Virus record (IMG/VR): IMGVR_UViG_3300025669_001165
Coordinates: 1 to 53,965 of that record
Length of the DNA stretch: 53,965 nucleotides
Direction: 5' to 3' (one strand)
DNA from: a virus
Part shown: positions 16,329 to 24,877 of the stretch, in pieces
How positions within the stretch are numbered: position 1 is the stretch's first letter
How the letters are laid out: each line of letters starts with the position of its first letter
Notes under the pieces: generated by a model
Seen by the model: the letters and a program-made list of their open reading frames with translations, nothing else
What the model was told of the DNA's origin: nothing
Database searches by the model: none
Position numbers and translations under genes: made by a program

Positions 16329-16972
16329 TCGTCCCTCCCTGTAGGTACTACTATCCATCTATCTGTTTCGTACTGCATTCCTTTATCATCTGCAGGACGT
16401 TCCTTTATATCGTTGTTGATATTGTAGTACAACGCATTGTTGTACAACTGTCTCTTCATAGTATGTTCATGAAACATAGCATACTGCTCGGGTACTTTCA
16501 ATCCCCTCTTACCTCTATCAAAAGTAAAACCCTCATGTACCTTACCTTCCCAATGACCTCCTGTTCTGTGAAGAACTCTCCATTGAAAATCCTTTCCTAC
16601 TACTTGTCCATCGAACTTTGATATACGATGAATATGATAACCAAAACAATCTTTTGCATCAGCAATCAAAGTAGGTAACAAACCAAAGAACTCTTCTGAG
16701 AACCATTCATCAGCATCACAAAAGAGTATCCAAGGAGTCTTACATAACGTCATTGCATAGTTCCTTTGATGAGCGAAGTCATAAGCGAATGGATGAATGT
16801 CTACTCTACACCCTAACTCTTTACATATCTCTACAGTCTTATCTGTACTCCCTCCATCAACTACAATAACTTCTGCAACGTTAGGCATAAGATTCTCTAC
16901 TGCTTTCGATATGTACTTCTCTTCATTCTGTGCCATAATGATAGCACTAATTGGTATGTCTTTCTTATCCAT
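16325..16972 (-). CDS. Glycosyltransferase, family GT2-like
   Basis: A 215-residue GT-A enzyme: I-S-A-I-I-M-A-Q-N-E-E-K-Y-I at the N-terminus, E-V-I-V-V-D-G-G-S-T-D-K-T, and the metal-binding D-A-D-E-W-F motif. This is the WaaE/KdtX-like branch. The start at 16972 is favoured by GGAGGTTGGA. Substrates are unknown. Confidence 0.85.
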   Translation of the reverse strand: MDKKDIPISAIIMAQNEEKYISKAVENLMPNVAEVIVVDGGSTDKTVEICKELGCRVDIHPFAYDFAHQRNYAMTLCKTPWILFCDADEWFSEEFFGLLPTLIADAKDCFGYHIHRISKFDGQVVGKDFQWRVLHRTGGHWEGKVHEGFTFDRGKRGLKVPEQYAMFHEHTMKRQLYNNALYYNINNDIKERPADDKGMQYETDRWIVVPTGRDE

Positions 16973-17672
16973 TCCAACCTCCATATCCTAATATCTTTCC
17001 GTCACTGGAAAGTTTCATCTCGTGGTGTTCGAATAACTCTCTCATTACATTACCTAATGACTCCTCTGTGAAAGTATAGATATGTTCTGCGTTTTCACTT
17101 ATCTCCCTATGAGGAACAAACCCACAAACTACCTTCCCTACTCTACTTTGTTCTTTCAATGCTTCGTAGACTGAAGGGAGATGTTCTAAGACATGTTGAC
17201 AATACACAGTATCGAATTCCTTATCGGCATATGTCATATGCAAGGCGTCACCATGGTCGAACCTTACTCCAGTAATATCAAACTTACAAGTTAACATTCT
17301 AGCATACCCTACTAGCATCATTGAAGCATCCATTCCTACTACCATATCAAAAGCTTTTCTCTTAGCCATTGAGATATCCATATACCCTACATTACTACCT
17401 ACGTTAAGGAACTTCTGTCTTCCTTTCTTATACCAAAACGTTTCTTCTATCCATTTATAGATTTCTCCATCATGGTCTGTGTTACTACTGGGTTCTGTAA
17501 AGACATTCTCTCCCATCTTTGTCCAATCATCTCCGTACAATCCTTTATTGTAAGTCATTACTGATTCTAAGTAACCATACCCATTCAGTTCCAACCAGTT
17601 AAGATATTCTTTTTCTGATTTGATACCATTAGGTAAGTGGTAACTCGTTTTTGATATTCCCCGTAACGTCAT
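16965..17672 (-). CDS. SAM-dependent methyltransferase
   Basis: A 235-residue class I methyltransferase with F-L-N-V-G-S-N-V-G-Y (motif I, SAM loop), a V-V-G-M-D-A-S acidic end of strand 2, G-D-A-L-H-M and F-D-T-V-Y-C-Q-H-V-L-E-H-L (motif IV and after). The type is that of small-molecule or sugar methylases, not DNA methylases (no D/N-PP-Y). The start with GGAGGAATTAG overlaps the preceding gene by 44 bases. Confidence 0.82.
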   Translation of the reverse strand: MTLRGISKTSYHLPNGIKSEKEYLNWLELNGYGYLESVMTYNKGLYGDDWTKMGENVFTEPSSNTDHDGEIYKWIEETFWYKKGRQKFLNVGSNVGYMDISMAKRKAFDMVVGMDASMMLVGYARMLTCKFDITGVRFDHGDALHMTYADKEFDTVYCQHVLEHLPSVYEALKEQSRVGKVVCGFVPHREISENAEHIYTFTEESLGNVMRELFEHHEMKLSSDGKILGYGGWNG

Positions 17673-18342
17673 CTAATTCCTCCCATATCTTTACTGTCTC
17701 TTTCAAATGTTCTACACTCTTAGTACCAAAGACGATTACATCTGGATTGAGAACTCTTAATGCTTCTAAGCATCCTGTTACTGTATACTTAGGGAAACAT
17801 AACCCATCATTGAAAGGCTTGATTGCAAATACAGTACCTCTCTCTTTTAACTTTGCTACATCCTCTACTGTAAACCTACCTTCAATGTGTAGTGGAACCA
17901 TAAACAAGTTACAATCGGGAAACTCTTCTGCAAAGCGATGTGCTAACCTAGGCTCTTCAGTTGTGATACCTAAGTGTAATGAAGGAAAAACTTGCTTAAT
18001 AGCTTGATACATTGCCTTTCCTTTTGAGTACAACTCTTCATTATCCAAGTCTGATACCCATAGTATGTGAACTGTACCTAACAGTCTTACGCTTTTCTCA
18101 AACAATGGTTGCCATTCTGTAAACTGATAAGCAGATACTTTAGTCATCTTTATACAACCATTGAACTTACCTACTATCTCTTCTGCATTACCATATCTGT
18201 GGTGACAGTCAAAGATATTTATACCTTCTCTGATGGCGGCATCTACTAAAAGCATACCATCATCAATAGACATATCTACCATCTTTCCACCACCTAAACA
18301 TAGTTCAGATACTTCCCAACCATCAATCTTTATCTTCTTCAT
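17629..18342 (-). CDS. Aldo/keto reductase-like protein
   Basis: A 237-residue protein, shorter than typical aldo/keto reductases (about 280-320). It keeps the L-C-L-G-G-G start, F-D-C-H-H-R-Y-G-N-A-E-E (Asp and Tyr of the catalytic set), M-T-K-V (Lys), and an F-G-T-K-S-V-E-H-L NADPH-loop region near the end. The position of the usual catalytic His appears as W-V-S-D-L-D, so the fourth residue may be missing. It likely acts on a sugar intermediate; reductase activity is uncertain. Confidence 0.7.
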   Translation of the reverse strand: MKKIKIDGWEVSELCLGGGKMVDMSIDDGMLLVDAAIREGINIFDCHHRYGNAEEIVGKFNGCIKMTKVSAYQFTEWQPLFEKSVRLLGTVHILWVSDLDNEELYSKGKAMYQAIKQVFPSLHLGITTEEPRLAHRFAEEFPDCNLFMVPLHIEGRFTVEDVAKLKERGTVFAIKPFNDGLCFPKYTVTGCLEALRVLNPDVIVFGTKSVEHLKETVKIWEELDDVTGNIKNELPLT

Positions 18343-19558
18343 CTCTACTCCTTATCTGTGGGGCTACTGATATCCTTCCAGCCCATTCTGTTAACTGTTC
18401 TACGCTTCCTGAAGATGTTAATACAAAATCATTGCAACCTTCTAACCAATAGTCATCAGCTATAATACCTTCCTTCTTGCAAATCTCATACAAAACAGTT
18501 CCGGGATACAAGTAGGTTAACCCTACAGCGGGGAGTTCTGCCATAGTAAGCGTTTCCATAAACTCAACTGTCTCTTGTATAGTCTCTTCTGTCTCTCCTG
18601 GAAGACCTACCATCATGAATGCAAAGGTATCAATACCTACCTCATAGCATAATTCAAAACACTTCTGAATCTGTTCTTTGGTTATCCTCTTACCTAGAGT
18701 TTGCATAATAGAATCTGAACCAGTCTCTACTCCAAACCTCATTTCAGTACACCCTGCTTGCTTCATAAGTAGTAACATATCCTTTGATACTGGATGTACT
18801 CTAGCATTGCATTGCCAGGTGATATTCAAATTCCTATCTAATATCTCTTGACTTAGACTTGTTGCTCTTCCTATCGTAAAATTGAAAGTATCATCATGGA
18901 ATAGAAAATCTGATATACCGAACTCTTCCATCAAGTACTCTATCTCATCAACTACTAACTTAGCGCTTCTGAACCTTACCCTACCTCCCCAGAAAGCTCT
19001 TGAAGAACAAAAGATACAGTTACCTGGGCATCCTCTTGATGTAATCAAATGTGCTGTACCATTTTCTTCTATCCATTCCCTAGCATATGAATGGTCTGCA
19101 ATAGGTAATGAATCCATATCTACTAACCTTGAACCTACTCTTATCTTCTCTTTATTATCTAACGTTTCAAGTAGTTCTACAATTGCTATCTCTCCTTCAC
19201 CCCTGATGATGTAATCTATAGGAAAGTTATCCAGCAGTTGGTCGCACATTATAGTAGCGTGTACTCCTCCCAATACTACTACTGTGTCCTTGTTGTAATT
19301 CTTTACCATCTCTATTCCTTTATATGTACCGCATCTGTTTTGTGTAATGCAATTAAAACCTACTACGTCAGGGTTAAATCTTTCCAACACTTCTACTAAT
19401 GACTTCTCTGCTTCATCTGCTTTCATATTGAAGAAGCTAAGCATCTCTACTTCATGCCCTTCTTCCTCTATCACCGTACCCAAGAAACCTAAACTCAGCG
19501 GGTAACAGTGATGAGGGTTAGGTACCTGAGCATTCATACTACTCAGAAGTACTTTCAT
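18323..19558 (-). CDS. B12-binding radical SAM enzyme
   Basis: A 411-residue protein. Residues 1 to about 140 form a cobalamin-binding-like Rossmann domain (P-L-S-L-G-F-L-G, V-V-G-F-N-C-I, V-V-V-L-G-G-V-H-A-T). Then comes the radical SAM core with S-R-G-C-P-G-N-C-I-F-C (C-x3-C-x2-C, 4Fe-4S), a G-V-E-T-G-S-D-S motif and M-V-G-L-P-G-E-T. Such enzymes methylate or rearrange unactivated carbons. The ATG at 19558 lies within the last codons of the upstream gene; a GTG 45 bases earlier is less likely. Confidence 0.88.
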   Translation of the reverse strand: MKVLLSSMNAQVPNPHHCYPLSLGFLGTVIEEEGHEVEMLSFFNMKADEAEKSLVEVLERFNPDVVGFNCITQNRCGTYKGIEMVKNYNKDTVVVLGGVHATIMCDQLLDNFPIDYIIRGEGEIAIVELLETLDNKEKIRVGSRLVDMDSLPIADHSYAREWIEENGTAHLITSRGCPGNCIFCSSRAFWGGRVRFRSAKLVVDEIEYLMEEFGISDFLFHDDTFNFTIGRATSLSQEILDRNLNITWQCNARVHPVSKDMLLLMKQAGCTEMRFGVETGSDSIMQTLGKRITKEQIQKCFELCYEVGIDTFAFMMVGLPGETEETIQETVEFMETLTMAELPAVGLTYLYPGTVLYEICKKEGIIADDYWLEGCNDFVLTSSGSVEQLTEWAGRISVAPQIRSRDEEDKD

Positions 19559-20486
19559 ACTTGGGCCACCAGTCGGGTGCAATGAAGCTTTCCATGTAGT
19601 CACAATCTTTACAAAAGGGCAAGTTCTCTTGCTTCATAGCAAGATGCAATTGTCTAACAGTTTCGAACTTCTTACCTTGCCATATCTCTTTGACGCTTTC
19701 TGTATTGGAATCTCCTACAACTAACTTCGCTAGAACATCCTGACAACATACTACGGCTTGACCGTCCGAACAGATGCTCAAGTCTAAAAAAACTCTCCAG
19801 CAAGGGTTCTTCATATGCCCTCCTATGTACTGTCCTCCGAGTCTCATCTTCTTTGAATCTATCAATCCACCTATGTTGTTGACTCCACTTCCTCCTACAT
19901 CATCTATCCCCAATCCTTGAAACAGTTTATAGTATTCTGGAAGCGAGCGTTCATTTGTCTTACAAGGAATGAATGCAGTCTGTGTAGGAATGTTACTACC
20001 TAGTTCCTTTCTTATCTCCATAAAGGCAGCTATGTTACCTACTACTGTCTCCCACTTCAATCCCTTTCTCATAGCTTCAAACGCTTCCTTGTTGCCTCCA
20101 TCTACACTAAAGACTATCTTATCTATCTTTGATTCCAACAACTTCCGAGATACATCTCTGTTCATAAGGGAAGCATTCGTAAAGAAACATATGATAGGTG
20201 TACCAGGTAGGTTCTCTTTTGCATAATTGATTCTATATACAAATTCTCCTATTGGTAGATGTAAGGGCTCACCATTGAGATGCAGATGAAAATAATCCAA
20301 TCTCCATCCAGCTTCCTTAATCTCATCTACTATCTTGATGTATAAACTTTCCTTCATGTCTCCGTTTCTCTCCATTCCTTCTCTGGGACAAGTAATACAT
20401 CCTCCATTGCACCAAGAACTACTCTCTACATGTATTTCCTTAGGTGCCGTAAAACTACTAGCTACAAAGTCTTTCAAGTTCTCCAT
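19539..20486 (-). CDS. Radical SAM/SPASM-domain enzyme
   Basis: A 315-residue protein: S-W-C-N-G-G-C-I-T-C-P-R near the N-terminus (C-x3-C-x2-C cluster), an S-V-D-G-G segment, and a C-terminal SPASM region with C-W-R-V-F, A-V-V-C-C-Q-D, a V-K-E-I-W-Q-G-K-K spacer and C-K-D-C for auxiliary iron-sulfur clusters. SPASM enzymes modify peptides, sugars or cofactors. AACAGGAGGAACA gives the start. First gene of the block ending at 15201. Confidence 0.85.
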   Translation of the reverse strand: MENLKDFVASSFTAPKEIHVESSSWCNGGCITCPREGMERNGDMKESLYIKIVDEIKEAGWRLDYFHLHLNGEPLHLPIGEFVYRINYAKENLPGTPIICFFTNASLMNRDVSRKLLESKIDKIVFSVDGGNKEAFEAMRKGLKWETVVGNIAAFMEIRKELGSNIPTQTAFIPCKTNERSLPEYYKLFQGLGIDDVGGSGVNNIGGLIDSKKMRLGGQYIGGHMKNPCWRVFLDLSICSDGQAVVCCQDVLAKLVVGDSNTESVKEIWQGKKFETVRQLHLAMKQENLPFCKDCDYMESFIAPDWWPKYESTSE

Positions 20487-20497
20487 TGTTCCTCCTG

Positions 20498-20917
20498 TTA
20501 AGTCGTTACTCTATCTACCATAATGTCTCCATCTACAACCCAAAACTTACTCTCCATAGTACTATTATCTGGAACCATAGCCAAAGCAGCTAGTATAGGG
20601 GGATTTATTATATCAACCCTCTCCTGTATTTCACCCTCTATTATTCCGCCAGTTCTATATTCTGGTGCTACTGCATATATTCGGTTTTCTATCACCATAA
20701 AATTAATCCAGAACCCCCCATCCACTATGGCTGCTGCGTATGCGGCAGTCAATGCTCTATTACCAGGGCCTGCTGCTGCAGCTACTTCTTTCTTTTTATA
20801 CTTCTGTACCCTTACCGAAACAGGTCCTAGTTTTGTAATTACTCTACATACAAAACCCTTCCACATAACATCATACCCTACTAATAAATCACTTACCTTT
20901 GTTTGAATGTAATCCAT
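20498..20917 (-). CDS. Hypothetical 139-residue protein
   Basis: Starts MDYIQTKVSDLLVGYDVMWK with AAAGGAGGATT before the ATG. It is beta-rich, with an alanine-rich A-A-A-A-G-P-G-N-R middle. No family recognised. It lies between the recombination operon and the radical SAM block. Confidence 0.6.
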   Translation of the reverse strand: MDYIQTKVSDLLVGYDVMWKGFVCRVITKLGPVSVRVQKYKKKEVAAAAGPGNRALTAAYAAAIVDGGFWINFMVIENRIYAVAPEYRTGGIIEGEIQERVDIINPPILAALAMVPDNSTMESKFWVVDGDIMVDRVTT

Positions 20918-20932
20918 AATCCTCCTTTAGTT

Positions 20933-20986
20933 ACCCAAGTGCGGGGACTTGAACCCCGCCCCCTCATGCGTGAGCTGGACTTGGGT
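20933..20986 (-). other. tRNA-like folded element (acceptor stem plus T-arm)
   Basis: On the minus strand ACCCAAGT (at 20986) pairs perfectly with ACTTGGGT (ending at 20933). Inside are a small CTCA/TGAG hairpin and a CGGGG-TTCAAGT-CCCCG arm, which is a canonical tRNA T-arm. The span is only 54 bases, too short for a full tRNA, and no anticodon arm fits. It overlaps the end of the Rad50-like gene and precedes the AAAGGAGG of the next gene. Confidence 0.5.
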
Positions 20987-22676
20987 TTATTGTAATTGTA
21001 CTTGCTCCATTCTCTTTGCTTATATACATCTTCTCTCCTAGAGAGTCCTGTACATCTGTAGCATGAGTTATCAAGAAGCATTTCTTGAAGGAGAACATTC
21101 TAAACACTTGCTGTACTGCTAGAGCGAACTTCCTTCTGTTAACATCATCCAAGCTACCTAATCCCTCATCTATAATCAAAGTCTGCACTCGAGCATTGTG
21201 CCTGTTGCTAAGGATTACAGATAACGCTACCCTTAAACAAAAGTCTACAAGGAACTTCTCTCCCCCACTGTAACCTATATAGGGTCGTTCATAGACTCCG
21301 TTCGATATCATTATGTCTAAAGTATCTTTACTCTTACCTGACTTCAGTTCCTTCTCTGTTGCGATACTTACTTTGAACTCACCATCAGTTAGAGTACCAA
21401 GCAACATATTCGTTACCTCTTCTATCTCTGGCTTGGCGTTCTCTATGATGAATGCTGGTATTCCATTCTTCCCAAATGCTTCTACCAACTTCTCATATGT
21501 GCCTTGTCTCTTTGTCTCAATTACTAACTCTTCTGATATCTTCGCTGCTTTCTCTTTACCCTTTGCCATTTGAGCTAGTATACCTTCGTCTCTACCAATG
21601 TTCGAGTTGGCCTCTGCAATGTTAGGTAGCAGAGCTTTCTGCATCTTCTCTTTCAACTTGTTGTATGTGTTAGTAACTGCTCCGGGTGGAACACTTGCTT
21701 CCATATCTAATCTCTTCGAAGCAGCATCTGCTTGAAAGTTCTTTAGTATACCTTCCCCCTTCATCTTCCTAGCTCCTAACTCAGATAGAAGTTTCTCGAT
21801 ATGCTCCTTATTCAGTTCCTGTTGGCACGTGGGACAAGGATGACCTATCTCCAACAGCTTGTACCTAGTTATTTGTCTTTGCACATCCCCTAACCTGGTC
21901 TCTACAGGAGTTACTTTCTCTCTTGTAAAAATGTTCAAAGCCTCTTTTAACCTTACGCGTTCTGTATCATACTTTGTTATCTCCAAATCCAAATCTAATA
22001 TCTCTTTCTCCATAGCTACTCTTCTCTTCTCTTCTGCAACTATGTACTCCCTAGCTTGTTCTACTCTCTTCCTTACTACCACCTCATCCTCTTCAGAGTC
22101 AGTTGACTCTAGTATTTCTTTCTGTCCTGCAAGAGTAGATACCCTAGTGTTGATTGCTCTTAACTTCTCTTTTGCTCTATCACAAGCCTTCTCATATACT
22201 CCTAACTGTAGTAAACTTAAGAGTACTTCCTTTGCTTCCTTTGGAGTTAACTTTGAGAATGAATCGGCTCCACCTTGTTCAAAGCAAGCAGTGTTCTTGA
22301 AGACATTGTAATCCATACCTAATAATTCGTATATGTATTGCTGTGTCTCCTTCATTGTCTGTCCTTGATACTGATTGCATTCTAACTTGGTAACCTTTCC
22401 TCTTCCTCTCTTCCTGGTGAGTTCATATTCTATACCCTCATCCTCCATCTGGAAACGTATAGTTGATTCACAGGAGTCTTCTCCATCTTTGATAACTGCA
22501 TCAGGTTTGTTACCATATCGAGACTCTCCAAACAAACACCAAGTTACACCCTCTCTAAACGCCGATTTACCCACGCCATTCTTTCCGAGCAACAGATATA
22601 GTCCACTGCTTTCTAATGGTAGCTCTACCTTCTCATAACTGAACAGATTCTTAAAGCCAACGTATGTCAGATTCAT
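20964..22676 (-). CDS. SbcC/Rad50-like ATPase (T4 gp46-like)
   Basis: A 570-residue SMC-type ATPase: G-K-N-G-V-G-K-S-A-F (Walker A) at about residue 31, a coiled coil with a zinc hook CPTC at about 278-281, Y-S-G-G-E-K-F (ABC signature) and L-I-I-D-E-G-L-G-S-L-D (Walker B and D-loop) near the C-terminus. Works with the adjacent Mre11-like nuclease to resect DNA ends during recombination. The coiled coil is short, as in phage versions. Confidence 0.9.
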   Translation of the reverse strand: MNLTYVGFKNLFSYEKVELPLESSGLYLLLGKNGVGKSAFREGVTWCLFGESRYGNKPDAVIKDGEDSCESTIRFQMEDEGIEYELTRKRGRGKVTKLECNQYQGQTMKETQQYIYELLGMDYNVFKNTACFEQGGADSFSKLTPKEAKEVLLSLLQLGVYEKACDRAKEKLRAINTRVSTLAGQKEILESTDSEEDEVVVRKRVEQAREYIVAEEKRRVAMEKEILDLDLEITKYDTERVRLKEALNIFTREKVTPVETRLGDVQRQITRYKLLEIGHPCPTCQQELNKEHIEKLLSELGARKMKGEGILKNFQADAASKRLDMEASVPPGAVTNTYNKLKEKMQKALLPNIAEANSNIGRDEGILAQMAKGKEKAAKISEELVIETKRQGTYEKLVEAFGKNGIPAFIIENAKPEIEEVTNMLLGTLTDGEFKVSIATEKELKSGKSKDTLDIMISNGVYERPYIGYSGGEKFLVDFCLRVALSVILSNRHNARVQTLIIDEGLGSLDDVNRRKFALAVQQVFRMFSFKKCFLITHATDVQDSLGEKMYISKENGASTITINPSPAHA

Positions 22677-23620
22677 TTTACCTCCTCGAGTATCTTCTTA
22701 CCCTCGTTTATGACTTCTGAACCAAAGTCTTCTTGTGCTGCATATTCTGCAAAGCAGTCCAGAGGAGTCTTACTCTCATTGATGCGCTCGTTTCTCTTCT
22801 TCTGGACCTCAATTACGTTGTACTCAATACCTACAAGTTCATAGGCATCCTTGAACAACTCTTGTATCTTCTTCTGGTCAACCTCTTTTAACTTCTCTCT
22901 TGTTACCTTCACTACTACCTTTACGATAGCGTCTTTCGTATCAACTTCATCGTATGGTAAGTCAGTAGTCATATCTATCACTACTTGTACCATCTTGCGT
23001 GCTGGTGTGGGAATGAATTCCCATCCCCCATCTGTAACATGTAGGAAGCCTTTCATCTCTTCTCGTTCTCCAAAGTTCTCTCGTTCTGGGGAACCTACGT
23101 AGACAACATTATCGATGACCTCTTGGAACTTATGTACGTCCCCAAGCAGGAACAGATTACAGTCTGGGTTGTTCAGTTTCAATTCCTCTGCGGTCATGCC
23201 CAAGTCGTAAACGTAGTTGATTGGGCCCATCTTTGCTCCCTTCAACATAAAGTGTCCATAGTAGATACCTTTCTCTTTGTAGCCTGAATCTACTACCTTC
23301 ACTCCTTTGAAGTCTAAGTTGTGAAACTCTCCAAAGGTATAGTACGTTCCCTTCTTCAACTTAGTCGTAACTGTATCATGATTACCTACCACCAAGAGTA
23401 CTTCCATCCCTGCATCTACTATGGACTTAACCCACTGTTGGAATATCTTTTGCTCTTCTGGTTTGGGATTCCTATACTCATATATGTCTCCTGCTACAAC
23501 TACCCTCTCAGCATGCACTTCCTTTGCATACTCTCTTGCATACTTCAACACATTGATAAGGTCCATAGGACGATTGTTCAAGTTGATTTGCAAGTCTGCT
23601 AACACTACTTCGTTTACCAT
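22673..23620 (-). CDS. SbcD/Mre11-like metallophosphoesterase (T4 gp47-like)
   Basis: A 315-residue protein with the metal motifs V-V-A-G-D-I-Y-E, V-V-G-N-H-D, G-H-F-M-L and L-L-G-D-V-H-K. The first motif, usually DxH, reads A-D-L-Q, so the first histidine is replaced by glutamine. It overlaps the Rad50-like gene by four bases. It is expected to be the nuclease of the pair; the substitution may change metal binding or activity. Confidence 0.87.
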   Translation of the reverse strand: MVNEVVLADLQINLNNRPMDLINVLKYAREYAKEVHAERVVVAGDIYEYRNPKPEEQKIFQQWVKSIVDAGMEVLLVVGNHDTVTTKLKKGTYYTFGEFHNLDFKGVKVVDSGYKEKGIYYGHFMLKGAKMGPINYVYDLGMTAEELKLNNPDCNLFLLGDVHKFQEVIDNVVYVGSPERENFGEREEMKGFLHVTDGGWEFIPTPARKMVQVVIDMTTDLPYDEVDTKDAIVKVVVKVTREKLKEVDQKKIQELFKDAYELVGIEYNVIEVQKKRNERINESKTPLDCFAEYAAQEDFGSEVINEGKKILEEVK

Positions 23621-24576
23621 ATCTCCTCCTGTCGTTCTGCTATATCTTCTAGTTTCTTATTCTCTCCCTTTAGTATAGCGCACTTCTCGCCATCTCTAAA
23701 GCCATCATCAAACCAGAAAGGTAAAGCAACTTCAGTTCCTTCCATAGCCGCTCGTGTGCTTCTCTTCTTGTCTAACTGAATGACGCATCTGAATCCTACT
23801 ACGGTTTCTCTCTTCTTCTCTTTTCCGTGACCATCTATATATGGGACTTGTGTCTTAGGAGCATATTCTTTAGCTCCTCTCCTTACTCTTAACCTCATAC
23901 TACAGTAATGCTTAAGAGCATTCCCCCCAGGTATCTCTTCAAAGCTTCCAAAGCTCATAGGGTCTATTCTTATTTGTGCTATAAGTATCATAGCGCATTC
24001 TGCCTTCTTAACTAACCCTACCGACACTCTAAAGAACTGAGCAATCTTTCTTGCCTGTAGTGCTATAGTATCCTTCGCCAAACTTCTTATCCCCTCTTTG
24101 TCTTTCATCTCTTTCATACTACCCAATGCAGTTATAGAATCTACTACCATTATATCTACTGCTTTACTATCTAGTAACTCTCTTACCCTATCCAGTGCAG
24201 GTTCTAAGAAAGAGTCATCCACCACGAACAACTCTTCCATATTAACTCCTTGCTTCTCCATCCACAAAGGGTCAAGTTGTCCCTCTGCATCAACAAATGC
24301 TGCTACTCCTCCTGACCTCTGAACGTTAGCAATCGCTCTTGCAACTAAGGTACTCTTGCCTCCCTTCTCTGGACCTGCTACAACACTAAACTGTCCTGCA
24401 GGGATACCACCAGTTACATCATCCAGTATAGGGATATCAAAGTAAGCCCATTTCTTAACCCCTACATCCATATCACTAGCGAAACCTATGACAGCATCCT
24501 CTCCCGCCTTGGTTGCTCTCATCTTATGCTTATTGGCTATCTTCTTTAGCAGTTCAATCTTTTCGGTCTTGTCCAT
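23614..24576 (-). CDS. RecA/UvsX-like recombinase
   Basis: A 320-residue strand-exchange ATPase: G-P-E-K-G-G-K-S-T (Walker A) at about 68, A-A-F-V-D-A-E-G-Q, I-M-V-V-D-S-I-T-A-L-G (Walker B), and a P-G-G-N-A-L-K-H-Y DNA-binding-loop end. It is close to UvsX/RecA in layout. GGAGAGGTTTC precedes the ATG. It probably acts with the SSB and Mre11/Rad50-like proteins encoded nearby. Confidence 0.88.
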   Translation of the reverse strand: MDKTEKIELLKKIANKHKMRATKAGEDAVIGFASDMDVGVKKWAYFDIPILDDVTGGIPAGQFSVVAGPEKGGKSTLVARAIANVQRSGGVAAFVDAEGQLDPLWMEKQGVNMEELFVVDDSFLEPALDRVRELLDSKAVDIMVVDSITALGSMKEMKDKEGIRSLAKDTIALQARKIAQFFRVSVGLVKKAECAMILIAQIRIDPMSFGSFEEIPGGNALKHYCSMRLRVRRGAKEYAPKTQVPYIDGHGKEKKRETVVGFRCVIQLDKKRSTRAAMEGTEVALPFWFDDGFRDGEKCAILKGENKKLEDIAERQEEIW

Positions 24577-24877
24577 GAAACCTCTCCATTAAGTATACGA
24601 AATCTTCAAAGTTCATCGTTATAGAAACTCTGCCTGTACGGTTCTTCCTAACGTATGCGGGCATCCTACCTAGTGCATAAGCACGTCTCTCTATCTTCTC
24701 CATGTGGTCTTCATCTATAGTGATGCTCTTCGTATTGAAATTCTTACACTCGATTATGTGGTCTTCGCATAGCACATCTCCATCTTCCTTAGGAGCTTTT
24801 CGGGCTGTGTTGTCATACAGTAGCACATTTTGTATGACGTGTTGCTCTAGTTCATTCCCCTTGTCCGTCGTACTCAT
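24554..24877 (-). CDS. PD-(D/E)xK nuclease, Hjc-like
   Basis: A 107-residue protein with K-G-N-E-L-E at the N-terminus, then G-D-V-L-C-E-D-H-I-I-E-C-K, fitting the E...D...ExK set of archaeal-type Holliday-junction resolvases (Hjc) and related small nucleases. It lies between a RecA-like and a RuvC-like gene. Could also be a restriction-like repair nuclease. Confidence 0.7.
   Translation of the reverse strand: MSTTDKGNELEQHVIQNVLLYDNTARKAPKEDGDVLCEDHIIECKNFNTKSITIDEDHMEKIERRAYALGRMPAYVRKNRTGRVSITMNFEDFVYLMERFHGQDRKD

Noticed and set aside
20893-21081. 62-codon minus-strand frame over the tRNA-like element
   Set aside because: It overlaps the Rad50-like C-terminus in another frame, including its conserved end, and has no ribosome site.
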